From VRUE01 sp963796705 (GTDB lineage: Bacteria > Actinomycetota > Thermoleophilia > Solirubrobacterales > 70-9): 64,000 nt of DNA. The notes under the pieces are model-generated. The model saw only the letters and a list, made by a program, of their open reading frames with translations, was not told the DNA's origin and searched no databases. How positions within the stretch are numbered: position 1 is the first letter of the stretch; each line of letters begins with the position of its first letter. A program made the position numbers and the translations under genes. The stretch lies in contig CAWCMK010000004.1 in assembly GCA_963796705.1 (NCBI GenBank), positions 434,001 to 498,000 on the forward strand, written 5' to 3'. This document shows positions 18,355 through 26,480 of the stretch, piece by piece.

Positions 18355-18446
18355 CGCCCGTATCTCACCTCGCTCGGTCGTTGCTCCGAAGAATCCCAGA
18401 ACGCTGAAAAGTTACGGCGCGACAGGGTGGTGCGGTTCTGAGGGTA

Positions 18447-18493
18447 AGGGGTGGACGACCGGATTCGAACCGGCGACCGCCTGGACCACAACC
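18447..18493 (-). repeat. outer attachment-site copy (3' half of tRNA-His)
   Basis: Forty-seven bases identical to the 3' half of the tRNA-His gene at 54864-54910, in the same orientation, running from the anticodon stem-loop through the T arm and acceptor end. The 5' half of a tRNA is missing, so it is not functional. It marks the far end of an older integration outside the present element. Confidence 0.9.
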
Positions 18494-18555
18494 TCAGGAA
18501 TTTGCTGATCGTTGCCCAACGGAACAGATCGCACCTGCTCCCATCAAACCGTGAC

Positions 18556-18699
18556 CTACCGCGCCCGACCAGAACTTGAGGGAAACTTGAGGGAAATCGC
18601 ATTGTCTTGTTCGACGGCCTTGTTGAGTAGATCAAGCTCGAAGCCAGCCGGGGCATGATGCTGATAACTCCTTAAAGTTTCCCGGTCTGCCCAACCGCA
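18556..18699 (-). pseudogene. tyrosine integrase C-terminal remnant
   Basis: In the minus frame ending TAG at 18556-18558 one reads 'ADRETLRSYQHHAPAGFELD' followed by 'LLNKAVEQDNAISLKFPSS'. The arrangement of 'TLRSYQHH', with a candidate nucleophilic Tyr, followed by a short helical tail is that of the end of a phage-type integrase. The catalytic Arg and His-x-x-Arg boxes are gone. It sits just inside the outer tRNA-His repeat, exactly as the intact integrase sits beside the 19686 copy. Confidence 0.6.
18574..18594. promoter_or_regulatory. tandem repeat, candidate integrase arm-type site
   Basis: ACTTGAGGGA occurs twice with an 11-base period (18574-18583 and 18585-18594), about 81 bases from the outer att copy. 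The layout matches the paired repeats near the two other integrase tails. Confidence 0.5.
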
Positions 18700-18827
18700 T
18701 CAATCTTCGATGGCTGAGCTGGCTCGCGCTCGGATTCTTTGTTCTCGGAGTCATCCTGCCTGGAATCTGGATCATGGCCCCGGTTACCGGCCGATGGATC
18801 TTCGGGCTGAAGGCAGTCCGAACCTGA
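18699..18827 (+). pseudogene. fragment encoding a membrane-segment tail
   Basis: A plus frame ending TGA at 18825-18827 reads 'LSWLALGFFVLGVILPGIW' and 'IMAPVTGRWIFGLKAVRT'. This looks like the last transmembrane helix of a small membrane protein without its start. No start codon with a ribosome-binding site precedes it, so it is regarded as a fragment stranded between element remnants. Confidence 0.4.
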
Positions 18828-18835
18828 CGAAGGCC

Positions 18836-19582
18836 CTACGTTGCCAGCGGCCCAGCTAGAACCGGAGACGGCCTGAAGCCCCATCCGATGAGGTAGATGG
18901 CAAACGACGCCTCGAAGACGGCCACCGGAATCGTGAAGATGCCCACCACGGTGCTGGTTGCCCCAAAGACACCCAGCACCACCAACGTCTTCGCGGCGAA
19001 AATCAGCGGGCCGCCGATGAGGCCGAGCATCGCGAGTCGCGACGGCATCAGGCCGGTGCTGTACATGAGGTAGCCCAACAGGATGTCGTTGACGCCGACA
19101 CAGAATCCCGGGCCGATCAGGAACGTCCAGTTATGGATGGCGACGAGAGTTCGACCGGCGATCACAAGCGAAGCCCCGTTGGCGCCGGCGGACCCCGCAA
19201 GATCGTCGCGCAGCGTCAGGATCGCCAGGAGACTGATGAGGCCGACACAGATCATCGTTGACTCAACGATCCGGGAAGCGACGTAGCCGAGCGCCAAGCG
19301 CTCGTTCTGTCGCCTGAGGATCGGGAACATCACGACCGCCACACCGATGCCGCTGATCATCAAGAGGACTTCAAGGAAAGCAGCGAACCGGACGCTCCCT
19401 AGGCTGCCCGTTCCGAGGATGAAGTTGTGGTCGTGAAGGATTGAGTGGTAGAGAAGCAACGCCGGGATCGATGTGACGAAGGTGATCGCCATGAACCATC
19501 CGGCCCAGGACGCAGCCCGTCTCTCGTCAGGTGTCGGAAGCCTTGCGCCGCTGGCGCTCTCGCGCTGGTCTTGAACAGCCAT
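18836..19582 (-). CDS. DUF4386 family membrane protein
   Basis: A 248-residue protein with about six membrane helices. The DUF4386 signature order is visible: 'AASWAGWFMAITFVTSIPAL' at the first helix, 'RIVESTMICVGLISLLAIL' in the middle, 'HNWTFLIGPGFCVGVNDILL' and a C-terminal 'AVFEASFAIYLIGWGFRPSP'. Function of the family is unknown. A GGAGG box precedes ATG 19582 by six bases. It lies between two tRNA-His half-copies, so it is probably cargo of an older element. Confidence 0.88.
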   Translation of the reverse strand: MAVQDQRESASGARLPTPDERRAASWAGWFMAITFVTSIPALLLYHSILHDHNFILGTGSLGSVRFAAFLEVLLMISGIGVAVVMFPILRRQNERLALGYVASRIVESTMICVGLISLLAILTLRDDLAGSAGANGASLVIAGRTLVAIHNWTFLIGPGFCVGVNDILLGYLMYSTGLMPSRLAMLGLIGGPLIFAAKTLVVLGVFGATSTVVGIFTIPVAVFEASFAIYLIGWGFRPSPVLAGPLAT

Positions 19583-19685
19583 CGGATCCTCCGTTTCGGC
19601 CCCCTTGCTACCTCAAGGTTACCTTGTGGCATGGAACGGCCAAAGGCGTCGTTCCCAAGTTCAAGCGTTTATGCAGAGCTTTCGT

Positions 19686-19730
19686 AGGGGTGGACGACCG
19701 GATTCGAACCGGCGACCGCCTGGACCACAA
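19686..19730 (-). repeat. attL: tRNA-His 3'-half repeat beside the integrase
   Basis: Identical to 54864-54908 over 45 bases. Identity stops in the anticodon loop, which points to strand exchange within the anticodon-to-T-arm segment. It lies nine bases from the integrase stop codon. Confidence 0.92.
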
Positions 19731-19739
19731 ATCGGGAGA

Positions 19740-21035
19740 TCAGGTCGATTCAGCTTGATCCGTGCCTGGCCCGCCTGACTGGAGTTGGTGCGAGTTAGGC
19801 GTGGCTGATTCGAAATTGTCCCCCTTTTGTCCCCCCGTTTGCGCGAGCAGACCATCGGCATCGGTGATCTGCTGGGGCTTGAACGCGCGCTCGATCAGCT
19901 CGGCCTCCCGATCGCTCGGCATGTAGTGCGAGTAGATCATCGTCGTCTTGATGTCCCGGTGTCCCATCCACTCCATGATCGTGCGAAGGGGGATGCCGGC
20001 AGCGGCGCAGGTCGTGCCGAAGGTGTGGCGGAGATCATGGAAGGTGAGAACGGGTACCGACTTGACCTCGCCGTCCTTCTGCTTCTCCTCGGTGAAGCGA
20101 CCGACCTTTCCCTTCTTCAGGTAGGCCTTGAACTGTTTGAGTACCCGACTGCGGTCGAGGCGACTTCCCAATTCGGGATGCGCGAAGACGAGATCGTCAT
20201 CGCCCTGATAGCTAGAGCGTTGGAAGTGGTGCTCGAGTTCGCGGGCCGCCCGCTCGGGGAGCGGAACGGACCGAAGCTTGCGGGACTTTGTCTTCTCGAC
20301 CCGTACCCGCCCCGCGCCCCAGTCGATGTGGCGCCAGCGCAGGTCAAGTAGCTCACCCTGCCGGAGGCCGGTCATCGCGGCGAGGAGATAGAGGGTGCGC
20401 TGTAGACGCCCGGTCTGATCGTCGGGGCAGAGGCGCAGCAGGGCCTCGAGCTCAACGTGGTTGAGATAGTGGATTTCCTCCTCGTCCTCGACCTTGGGTC
20501 GGTCGACGGCGTCGGCAACGTTGGCCTCGACCCATTCCTGCTTGAGCGAGTACGTGAGGATCCCATGCAGGAGGCTCATCCAGTTGAGAACGCTCTTCGG
20601 CGAGACCCTCTCGCCGCCGGGGGTTCGCTTGCGCAGCAGCTTCTGCTGGACGCGGTCGACATCCTGAGGAGTGATCGAGTCGACCGGTCGGGAGCCCAGC
20701 TCGGGATCGAGATGAATGCGCTTGTAGCTGCGGTAGGCCTCGATGGTTCTCGCCTGGCGCCCCATCGCCTCGAGCCGGTTGATGTGAAGCTCTCCGGCCT
20801 CAGAGAAGAGGACGACGTCCTCATTCGTCGCCGCCCTGTATTCGAGCATCAGCTCGCGAAGCCGGGCCTCGGCCTGCTTACGACTCAGCCCGTCCCTGGA
20901 GCCCGCCTGTTTGATGCGGCCCAGGCTTCGCTTGACGCGCTTGCCGTTGACCCACCAAACCCCCTGCCACGATTCGCCCTTGAGCGAGACCGAGCCGGTG
21001 CCATATGCGCGCTTCCGATTACGCGGTGATTGCAA
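19740..21035 (-). CDS. tyrosine-type site-specific integrase
   Basis: A 431-residue phage-type integrase. The catalytic residues are all present: Arg in 'TGLRQGELLDLRWRHID', His-x-x-Arg in 'LTFHDLRHTFGTTCAAAG', His in 'MEWMGHRDIKTT' and the nucleophile Tyr in 'MIYSHYMPSD'. An N-terminal arm-binding domain precedes a core-binding SAM-like domain (QARTIEAYRSYKRIHLDPEL). The apparent start is TTG at 21035 without a strong ribosome-binding site. The C-terminal about 40 residues (GGQKGDNFESATPNS) extend past the catalytic fold and overlap a tandem DNA repeat. It should integrate and excise the element at tRNA-His. Confidence 0.95.
   Translation of the reverse strand: MQSPRNRKRAYGTGSVSLKGESWQGVWWVNGKRVKRSLGRIKQAGSRDGLSRKQAEARLRELMLEYRAATNEDVVLFSEAGELHINRLEAMGRQARTIEAYRSYKRIHLDPELGSRPVDSITPQDVDRVQQKLLRKRTPGGERVSPKSVLNWMSLLHGILTYSLKQEWVEANVADAVDRPKVEDEEEIHYLNHVELEALLRLCPDDQTGRLQRTLYLLAAMTGLRQGELLDLRWRHIDWGAGRVRVEKTKSRKLRSVPLPERAARELEHHFQRSSYQGDDDLVFAHPELGSRLDRSRVLKQFKAYLKKGKVGRFTEEKQKDGEVKSVPVLTFHDLRHTFGTTCAAAGIPLRTIMEWMGHRDIKTTMIYSHYMPSDREAELIERAFKPQQITDADGLLAQTGGQKGDNFESATPNSHQLQSGGPGTDQAEST
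19817..19837. promoter_or_regulatory. tandem TTGTCCCCC repeat, candidate integrase arm site
   Basis: TTGTCCCCC occurs at 19817-19825 and 19828-19836, an 11-base period, inside the integrase 3' end and 87 bases from attL. The same doublet with the same spacing occurs at 54783-54802 near attR. Paired direct repeats beside att are typical of arm-type binding sites. Confidence 0.55.
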
Positions 21036-21160
21036 CGGAGCCAGTCTCCATCGGCAGGCCGCTGGCGCTGCGCTGTTGATCTATCTGTATTGAGAATCGG
21101 GGCATCTTGGTGGTTGGCAGCCTCTCGTCTCGACCATAGCCGGTCTTTCCACCCTCGCGA

Positions 21161-21394
21161 CTAACCCCGTTGGCCCTGCTCGCGTCGCTCAAGCCACTGA
21201 TGGATGGCCGAGCGGCGGAAGCGCTTCACCCGACCGAAGCGCAGGTGCGGGATCTCATTCGCACGGCACAGGGCCCAGATGTAGTCGACCCCAACGCCAA
21301 CTATCTGCGCAACCTGATCGGCGCTGAGCAGTGGATCCAGGCCCTCCACCGGCTCGGTCCCAGTGGGTCGGACGGCTTTCGCCGGGTGTCTCAT
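21161..21394 (-). CDS. excisionase-like helix-turn-helix protein
   Basis: A 77-residue protein with the MerR-like HTH of excisionase/AlpA proteins: 'LLSADQVAQIVGVGVDYIWA' followed by 'IPHLRFGRVKRFRRSAIHQW'. Such proteins bend att DNA and direct integrase toward excision. ATG 21394 gives the natural domain length. An in-frame ATG at 21595 overlaps the stop of the upstream HTH gene (ATGA), but the extra 67 residues are Ser/Arg-rich and do not look coding. The gene sits directly upstream of the integrase on the same strand. Confidence 0.8.
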   Translation of the reverse strand: MRHPAKAVRPTGTEPVEGLDPLLSADQVAQIVGVGVDYIWALCRANEIPHLRFGRVKRFRRSAIHQWLERREQGQRG

Positions 21395-21591
21395 CCTTTC
21401 GGGGACAGGGCGCTGTGTCGATTGGCGCGCATACCGCCAAGACGCGCACGATGACCTCAACGCGACCGACGTGCCGGACCGAGCATCGCCACTCCCCCAC
21501 CTCGAAAACACCGAGTGAGGCCGGTGATCTCGACAGTGCCGCCCACTCCTCTCCCCCGGTCCCAGTCTCATTGGAATCGTGCTCATTGCTC

Positions 21592-21918
21592 TCATCGACC
21601 GTCCTCCCGCATCGGTGTTGGTTCTTGTTGCCAGCCGCTCTTCGTGGCCTGTTCAACCCGCAGCTCTCTAAGCGCCTCAACCGCCACCTCATACTCAAAG
21701 CGCCAGGGCGCCTTCGGCCCATTGCCGATCCGCATCCCGCCGAGCAGCTCGCGGTGGCGGTATACCCAGGGGCGCTCAACCCGCAGCCGGTGGGCCAGCT
21801 CGCCGGCGCTGAGCAGCTCCGTGCGGCCGCCCGGTTGATCGCGCAGTAGCGCGGCGACCCGAGTCGCAACCTGCTCGACGGCCTCTGGGGTCAGCTCGAC
21901 CGCAACGCGATGGGGCAT
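21592..21918 (-). CDS. helix-turn-helix protein of the integration module
   Basis: A 108-residue protein. The N-terminus (VAVELTPEAVEQVATRVAAL) is a helix pair, followed by 'ELLSAGELAHRLRVERPWVY' and 'RHRELLGGMRIGNGPKAPWR', which is an HTH_17-type DNA-binding fold with a short beta-hairpin. It is the first of three same-strand genes reading into the excisionase-like gene and integrase. It is likely a second recombination directionality or regulatory factor. ATG 21918 was chosen because the longer frame adds Gly/Arg-rich text without conservation. Confidence 0.7.
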   Translation of the reverse strand: MPHRVAVELTPEAVEQVATRVAALLRDQPGGRTELLSAGELAHRLRVERPWVYRHRELLGGMRIGNGPKAPWRFEYEVAVEALRELRVEQATKSGWQQEPTPMREDGR

Positions 21919-22043
21919 CACCCCCAGCCCCCGCCCACCGGGTCCGCACCGCACTCCCCTCGTCGTCGGAGTCACACTCAGCTCCCGCATCCGAGCCTCC
22001 CCTCCACGCCCGGCGCAGCCGACCCACCTGCTCTACCAACGGA

Positions 22044-22128
22044 GGGCTGTGGCCGTGTCATAGGGAGGGGCGCCAGCCCCGGCCCGAAGGGCCGCCGCGA
22101 AGCGGCGACCTTGACACGGCCACAGCCC
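22044..22128. terminator. large hairpin with perfect 17-bp arms
   Basis: 22044-22060 and 22112-22128 are perfect reverse complements (GGGCTGTGGCCGTGTCA and its mate). The 51-base loop itself contains smaller GC-rich hairpins (GGCCCGAAGGGCC and a GCCGC...GCGGC stem). It lies four bases downstream of the M48 protease gene on the same strand, consistent with a terminator, although no T-run follows. A regulatory RNA or protein-binding site is possible. Confidence 0.55.
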
Positions 22129-22132
22129 GCAG

Positions 22133-22960
22133 TTATTCCTCCTGCGAGCGCGCCTCGAGGCCCTCGATCCGGTGCTCGGTCCAGGGATGGGAGCTCTCGC
22201 CGAAGTCCTTGAAGGGGGTCGGCAGATCGCCCTCCAGAGCGTAGGCGTCGAGGTAGGAAGCCAGCGGCTCGGCCTGACCAAGCCTGGCCGCATAGGTATC
22301 GGCGACCCGCTCGCGCCGGCGCCAGTAGGCGGCCCAGGGCCGGTTGAGGAGCACCATCCCGACCCGGCCGCTGATCAGGAAGGAGATCAGCCGGAAGGGA
22401 AAGCGAGCCGGCTCCCGCGGCGGCGTCGTTAACCGGTGAAGCGCGGCGCTCACCCTCGCATCGCTTGAGTTCAGGTGTCCGAGCTCGTGCGCGAGGACCG
22501 CCGGGAATGAGGGGCTGTCGAGAAGCCCGCGGGTCGCCATCAGGGTGTGTGCATAGGCGCAGGCGTTTGGCTCGGGATCGTCGCTCACGAACCAGCGCCG
22601 CGGCGGGCGCAGGCCTGCGTCGAAGGCCCGCAGCTGCTCGAAGGCCGCCTCGAAGATCGCCTGCTCGCGCTCCGAGGGCCGCCGGCCGCCCTGTTGCTGC
22701 TGAAACCACCAGCCCCCGAAGGGGTAGATCAGCGTCGCCAGGGAGATCAGCAGCGGCCCGAGGCCGATAGCCAGGGCGATGTGGGTGATCGGCAGGCTCC
22801 AGCCGGTGATCGCGTCCAGCAACCAGAGGATTGCGAGCGCCGCGAAGTAGCGAAACGGCCAGGAGAACCACTGCAGCGCCCAGGTCACCGCGTAGAGCGC
22901 CAGCCAGCCGGGGCCGAGATCCCCCGGCCGCAGCAGGTATGCACTTGCCCTCGCCTTCAT
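22133..22960 (-). CDS. M48 family metalloprotease, membrane-anchored
   Basis: A 275-residue protein with two to three N-terminal membrane segments (about residues 20-85, 'FRYFAALAILWLLDAITGW', 'IALAIGLGPLLISLATLIY') and a gluzincin catalytic domain: zinc motif 'VLAHELGHL' and downstream 'RRERVADTYAARLG' supplying the third ligand Glu, with Asp. It resembles HtpX/Ste24-type proteases but has a shorter membrane part. Sited between the integration genes and the coupling protein, it may process envelope or transfer proteins, which is inference. Confidence 0.85.
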   Translation of the reverse strand: MKARASAYLLRPGDLGPGWLALYAVTWALQWFSWPFRYFAALAILWLLDAITGWSLPITHIALAIGLGPLLISLATLIYPFGGWWFQQQQGGRRPSEREQAIFEAAFEQLRAFDAGLRPPRRWFVSDDPEPNACAYAHTLMATRGLLDSPSFPAVLAHELGHLNSSDARVSAALHRLTTPPREPARFPFRLISFLISGRVGMVLLNRPWAAYWRRRERVADTYAARLGQAEPLASYLDAYALEGDLPTPFKDFGESSHPWTEHRIEGLEARSQEE

Positions 22961-22999
22961 CCCCAGCTGCTCTGCTTGTCGTCACGGCTGCCATCGCCC

Positions 23000-23296
23000 T
23001 TAACCGCTCAGGCTCCATTTACCGGCATCTGTTCGAAAGCGGCCGGCGACCCGGCCGCGGTTTAGGTGCGCGGCGACGTTGCGCGGCAGGGTGCCGAGCC
23101 CGTCGGCGATCTCGATGTAGGTGGAGGCTGGGTGCTCAGCCAGGTAGACCGCGACCTCCTCCTGGGAGATCCGGGGCGGCTTGTCCTTGTCAAGCGCTGT
23201 GCGGGCCGCAACAAGACGCGCCCGCTCGCGGTCGAGCTCGGCGATTTCCCGGTCGATCTGGGCCCTGATCCCGCGGCTGGGGCGTTTCGGTGTCAT
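23000..23296 (-). CDS. coiled-coil and winged-helix-like small protein
   Basis: A 98-residue protein. Residues 10-40 form a charged coiled coil (IDREIAELDRERARLVAART). The second half (ISQEEVAVYLAEHPASTYIE ... NVAAHLNRGRV) looks like a winged helix of the type that tests stepwise 'A-D-x-L' recognition. It is divergent from the coupling-protein gene across 54 bases and could regulate it. No named family is recognised. Confidence 0.6.
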   Translation of the reverse strand: MTPKRPSRGIRAQIDREIAELDRERARLVAARTALDKDKPPRISQEEVAVYLAEHPASTYIEIADGLGTLPRNVAAHLNRGRVAGRFRTDAGKWSLSG

Positions 23297-23350
23297 ATCG
23301 AGCTATCCATCTGTATTTACTTTCACGCACTATGGCCTAAAGTAAATGCA

Positions 23351-25003
23351 ATGTCAAGAAAACTTCCGAACCGAGCCTGGGGTCCCTCCCACCAGGACGC
23401 GCCGGCGCCCCATCGGAGCCGGCGCTGGGAGTGGCCCTGGAGGCTCGGGGGTCTCTACCTGCTGGCATTGGTCGCACACGAGGTCGTCGACCACGGCGGG
23501 CGGGACCCGTTCGCCTGGAGCGCCAGGGCGCTGGTGTTCGGCTGGCTGCTGTGGCTTCTCGTCCGGGCGGTCTCCTCAGTGCGCATCGCGACCGGCTGGA
23601 TCTGGACCCTGCTGAAGAGGCCCGACGGGGTCGAGGAACACGCCGACTGCGAGGCGAAGACGCCGGGAGAGGCGGTACGAGCCCGGGTTGCGCGCCTCGG
23701 CGGCGGCGCCTACCTCGGCACCGGCAGAGCAGGGGGCTGGATCTGCGCGGACCCCGAGAGCGGCGTGATGGTGCTGGGGCCGCCGCGCTCCGGGAAGACG
23801 AGCGCCCTGATGATCCCGGCGGTGATCGGCGCCTCCGGCCCGGTGATCGCCACCTCGACCAAGCCGGAGGTGATGCGCGCGACCGTGGCGACACGCTCCG
23901 AGGTCGGGCAGGCCTGGCTCTTCGACCCGACCGGCGCCGAGGAAACGCTGCCCGGAGGGGTGCGGTGCCTCTGCTGGTCGCCGGTGGCGGCGGCCTCTAG
24001 CTGGGATGAGGCGCTGCTGATGGCGCGGGCGATGGCTGCCTGTACGCGGCCGGGCGTAGGCACGACGAACGAGGGCCACTGGACCGAGCGCGCCGCGGCG
24101 CTCTTGGCGCCGCTGCTCTACGCGGCGAACCTCACCGATCGCCCGATCGCCGAGGTGCTGCGCTGGACGCTGCGCCAGGACGTCCGCGAGGCCCAGCGGG
24201 TGCTCGCCGACTGCGACTCGGAGATCGCCGCCGATGTCCTGGCCGGGATCGAGCAGACGGATAGTCGCGAGCGCTCCTCGATCTTCTCGGCCACCGCCGG
24301 CGTCCTCGCCGCCTACAACGCCGACGCGGTAAGGGAGAGCGCGGCGCAGCCGAATTTCGATCCGGCCCGCTTCGCGGCTTCCACCGACACGATCTACATC
24401 ACCGCGCCCGAGCACCGCCAGGCGCTCTGCGCGCCGCTGATCGTCGGACTGTTGGAGCAGGTGCGCCACGCGGTGTATGAGCGCTCAGCAAACGAGGAGA
24501 CTGGCGGGCCGGCGATGCTCTGGGCACTCGACGAGGTCGCGAACATCGCCCCGATTCATGACCTGCCGGCGCTCGTCTCCCAGGCGGGAGGGCAGGGGCT
24601 GCAGGTGATGGTCGGCCTGCAGGACCTGAGCCAGGCGCGGAGTCGTTGGGGAACGGAGGTGGCCGAGGGTTTTATGAGCCTCTTTCAGACAAAGGTGGTG
24701 CTCTCGGGGATCGGCGATCCGCGCACGCTCGAGGCGATCTCGGTGGCCCTGGGCGAGTATGACCGCAGGGTTGTGAGCTCGACGCACGGGAAGAGCGAGA
24801 GCGACAAGTGGCTCGACCCCCACCACCACAGCGAGTCGGTCAGCTACCAGACGCAGAGGCAGCGGGTGCTGAGCCCGGGTGAGATCGCGAGGCTGCCGGC
24901 CGGGCAAGGACTCTTGCTGCGCGGGGCGGAGTGGGGACTGGTCGGGTTGACGCGGTGGTTTGAGCCGGAACCGTGGAGGACGACCGAGTTCAATCACTGC
25001 TAG
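23351..25003 (+). CDS. VirD4/TraG-type conjugative coupling protein
   Basis: A 550-residue type IV coupling ATPase. Two N-terminal membrane segments (about residues 28-75) precede the ATPase domain with Walker A 'LGPPRSGKTSALM' (about 143-155) and Walker B 'MLWALDEVANIAPI' (about 390), plus the TraG/TraD 'GLQDLSQARSRWG' segment. It links the relaxosome to a secretion channel and pumps DNA. ATG 23351 was chosen because it starts just before the predicted first helix; the frame is open for 95 more codons upstream but those overlap the divergent small gene. No VirB4 partner is present in the window. Confidence 0.9.
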   Translation: MSRKLPNRAWGPSHQDAPAPHRSRRWEWPWRLGGLYLLALVAHEVVDHGGRDPFAWSARALVFGWLLWLLVRAVSSVRIATGWIWTLLKRPDGVEEHADCEAKTPGEAVRARVARLGGGAYLGTGRAGGWICADPESGVMVLGPPRSGKTSALMIPAVIGASGPVIATSTKPEVMRATVATRSEVGQAWLFDPTGAEETLPGGVRCLCWSPVAAASSWDEALLMARAMAACTRPGVGTTNEGHWTERAAALLAPLLYAANLTDRPIAEVLRWTLRQDVREAQRVLADCDSEIAADVLAGIEQTDSRERSSIFSATAGVLAAYNADAVRESAAQPNFDPARFAASTDTIYITAPEHRQALCAPLIVGLLEQVRHAVYERSANEETGGPAMLWALDEVANIAPIHDLPALVSQAGGQGLQVMVGLQDLSQARSRWGTEVAEGFMSLFQTKVVLSGIGDPRTLEAISVALGEYDRRVVSSTHGKSESDKWLDPHHHSESVSYQTQRQRVLSPGEIARLPAGQGLLLRGAEWGLVGLTRWFEPEPWRTTEFNHC

Positions 25004-25125
25004 ACAGGATGGAGCGGCCCGCGTAGCGCGGTCGTCCGCCCCCAGCAAGAAAGTGGTCGGCGCCTGCGCAATGTCGTGGGTTGCCGGGGTAGGCCCGGTA
25101 GAGCCACATACGGAGGTCGCCGACC

Positions 25126-26223
25126 ATGTCAAACCCTACGCTCGCTCCCGTCACCGTGGGCCTCGATGTTCACGCCCGCTCGGTTCGCCTTGCGGCTCTT
25201 AGAGCCGACGAGTTGCTCGAGGAGCGCACCCTCCCCTATGACCACACCGCGATCGAGCGGGCGATCGCCCGCTGGCCGGGAGCGCGGGCGTGCTATGAGG
25301 CCGGTCCGACCGGCTACGGACTGCAGCGCCACCTCTCAGCGGCGGGCATCGAGTGCTCGGTGGTGGCGCCCTCCCTAGTGCCCCAGCGCCCCGGCGATCG
25401 GGTAAAGACCGACTCCCGCGACGCCCGCAAGCTCGCTCGCCTGCACCAGGGAGGACTGCTGGAGGCGATCTGGGTCCCGGACCCCCAGACCGAGGCAGCC
25501 CGCGACCTGATCAGGGCCCGTGAGGACGCCCGCATCGATCGCATGCGCGACCGCCACCGCCTCTCCAAGTTCTGCCTGCGCAACGACTTGGTCATGCCGG
25601 GACGCTCCTGGGGAGTCAACCGCCACACCTGGCTCTCCCAGCAGAGCTTTGAGCACCCCGCCCGCCAGCGGGCCTTTGAGACCTACTGCCACGCTGTCGA
25701 TCTCATCGACGCTCGGGTCGAGGCGTTGGAGGCAGAGATCGGTGCCGTAGCGATCGAGGGGCCGTGGTCCTCGCTGGTGGCGCGGCTGCGCTGCCTGCGC
25801 GGGATCGACACCCTGAGCGCCGTGAGCATCGCCGTGGAGATCGGCGATTTCAATCGCTTCGAGCGTGCCGAGCGGTTCATGGGCTTCGTCGGACTGGTGC
25901 CAAGCGAGCGCTCCTCAGGGGAGCGCCGTGCACAGGGCTCGATCACCAAGGTCGGCAACACCCACGTCCGCCGGCTCCTGGTCGAGGCCGCCTGGCACTC
26001 GCGGCTTCGACCGAAGGTCGGCTACGCGTTGGCCCGTCGCCAGCGCGGGGCAGACCCGGCGGTGATCGAGCGTTCCTGGCGCGCCCAGCAGCGCCTTCAC
26101 CGCCGCTGGGCTCGGATGGCCGCCCGCGGCAAGACGCCCCAAAAGATCGTCGTCGCCTGCGCTCGTGAGCTCGCCGGCTTCATTTGGGCGATCGCCACCG
26201 AGCAACCCCTTCACAAGACCTGA
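25126..26223 (+). CDS. IS110-family transposase
   Basis: A 365-residue DEDD recombinase. The RuvC-like acidic residues are visible: D in 'VGLDVHARSV', E in 'ARACYEAGPTGYGL', D residues in 'KTDSRDARKLARLHQGG'. The C-terminal transposase_20 domain contains 'LRGIDTLSAVSIAVEIGDF' and 'GSITKVGNTHVRRLLVEAAW'. A GGAGG lies 12 bases upstream of ATG 25126. It is inserted between the coupling protein and a truncated nuclease gene. IS110 elements insert through an RNA-guided mechanism and leave little or no terminal repeat. Confidence 0.92.
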   Translation: MSNPTLAPVTVGLDVHARSVRLAALRADELLEERTLPYDHTAIERAIARWPGARACYEAGPTGYGLQRHLSAAGIECSVVAPSLVPQRPGDRVKTDSRDARKLARLHQGGLLEAIWVPDPQTEAARDLIRAREDARIDRMRDRHRLSKFCLRNDLVMPGRSWGVNRHTWLSQQSFEHPARQRAFETYCHAVDLIDARVEALEAEIGAVAIEGPWSSLVARLRCLRGIDTLSAVSIAVEIGDFNRFERAERFMGFVGLVPSERSSGERRAQGSITKVGNTHVRRLLVEAAWHSRLRPKVGYALARRQRGADPAVIERSWRAQQRLHRRWARMAARGKTPQKIVVACARELAGFIWAIATEQPLHKT

Positions 26224-26236
26224 GCGCCCACCCTTA

Positions 26237-26436
26237 CCCCTCGGCTGCGAGCAGCGGATGAGCCCGACCACAAGGAGAACCCTCGAACGCACTATGCGGC
26301 ACCGGGCTCGCCCGCTGACCCGCGACCCTAGGCAGAGGCAGCTCCCGACGGTTACCAGTCATGCCGTTCCGACCGGCGAATATCAGTCTGATCCACCGTC
26401 GCTGCCAGTGGCCATCCGCTGCTCGCAGCCGAGGGG
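26237..26436. repeat. perfect 24-bp inverted repeat after the IS110 transposase
   Basis: 26237-26260 and 26413-26436 are exact reverse complements (both contain GGCTGCGAGCAGCGGATG or its complement) flanking 152 non-coding bases directly downstream of the transposase gene. IS110-family elements carry a structured non-coding end that encodes a bridge RNA in characterised members; in the IS1111 branch it lies 3' of the gene. This interval is therefore a candidate for that RNA or for subterminal repeats. Confidence 0.6.
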
Positions 26437-26480
26437 CAGATCACCCAGCCGGGGCTCGCCGCTTGACGTTTTGCTCCATA

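Noticed and set aside
18447..19730. Two additional tRNA-His genes
   Set aside because: Only the 3' half from the anticodon loop is present in each; they are attachment-site copies.
22021..22043. D-arm-like string (minus: GTTGGTAGAGCAGG)
   Set aside because: No further tRNA arms flank it; unlike the Ala, Asp and His relics it lacks a T arm and acceptor end.
23066..23350. N-terminal extension of the coupling protein
   Set aside because: The additional 95 codons overlap the divergent 98-residue gene and show no membrane or conserved features.
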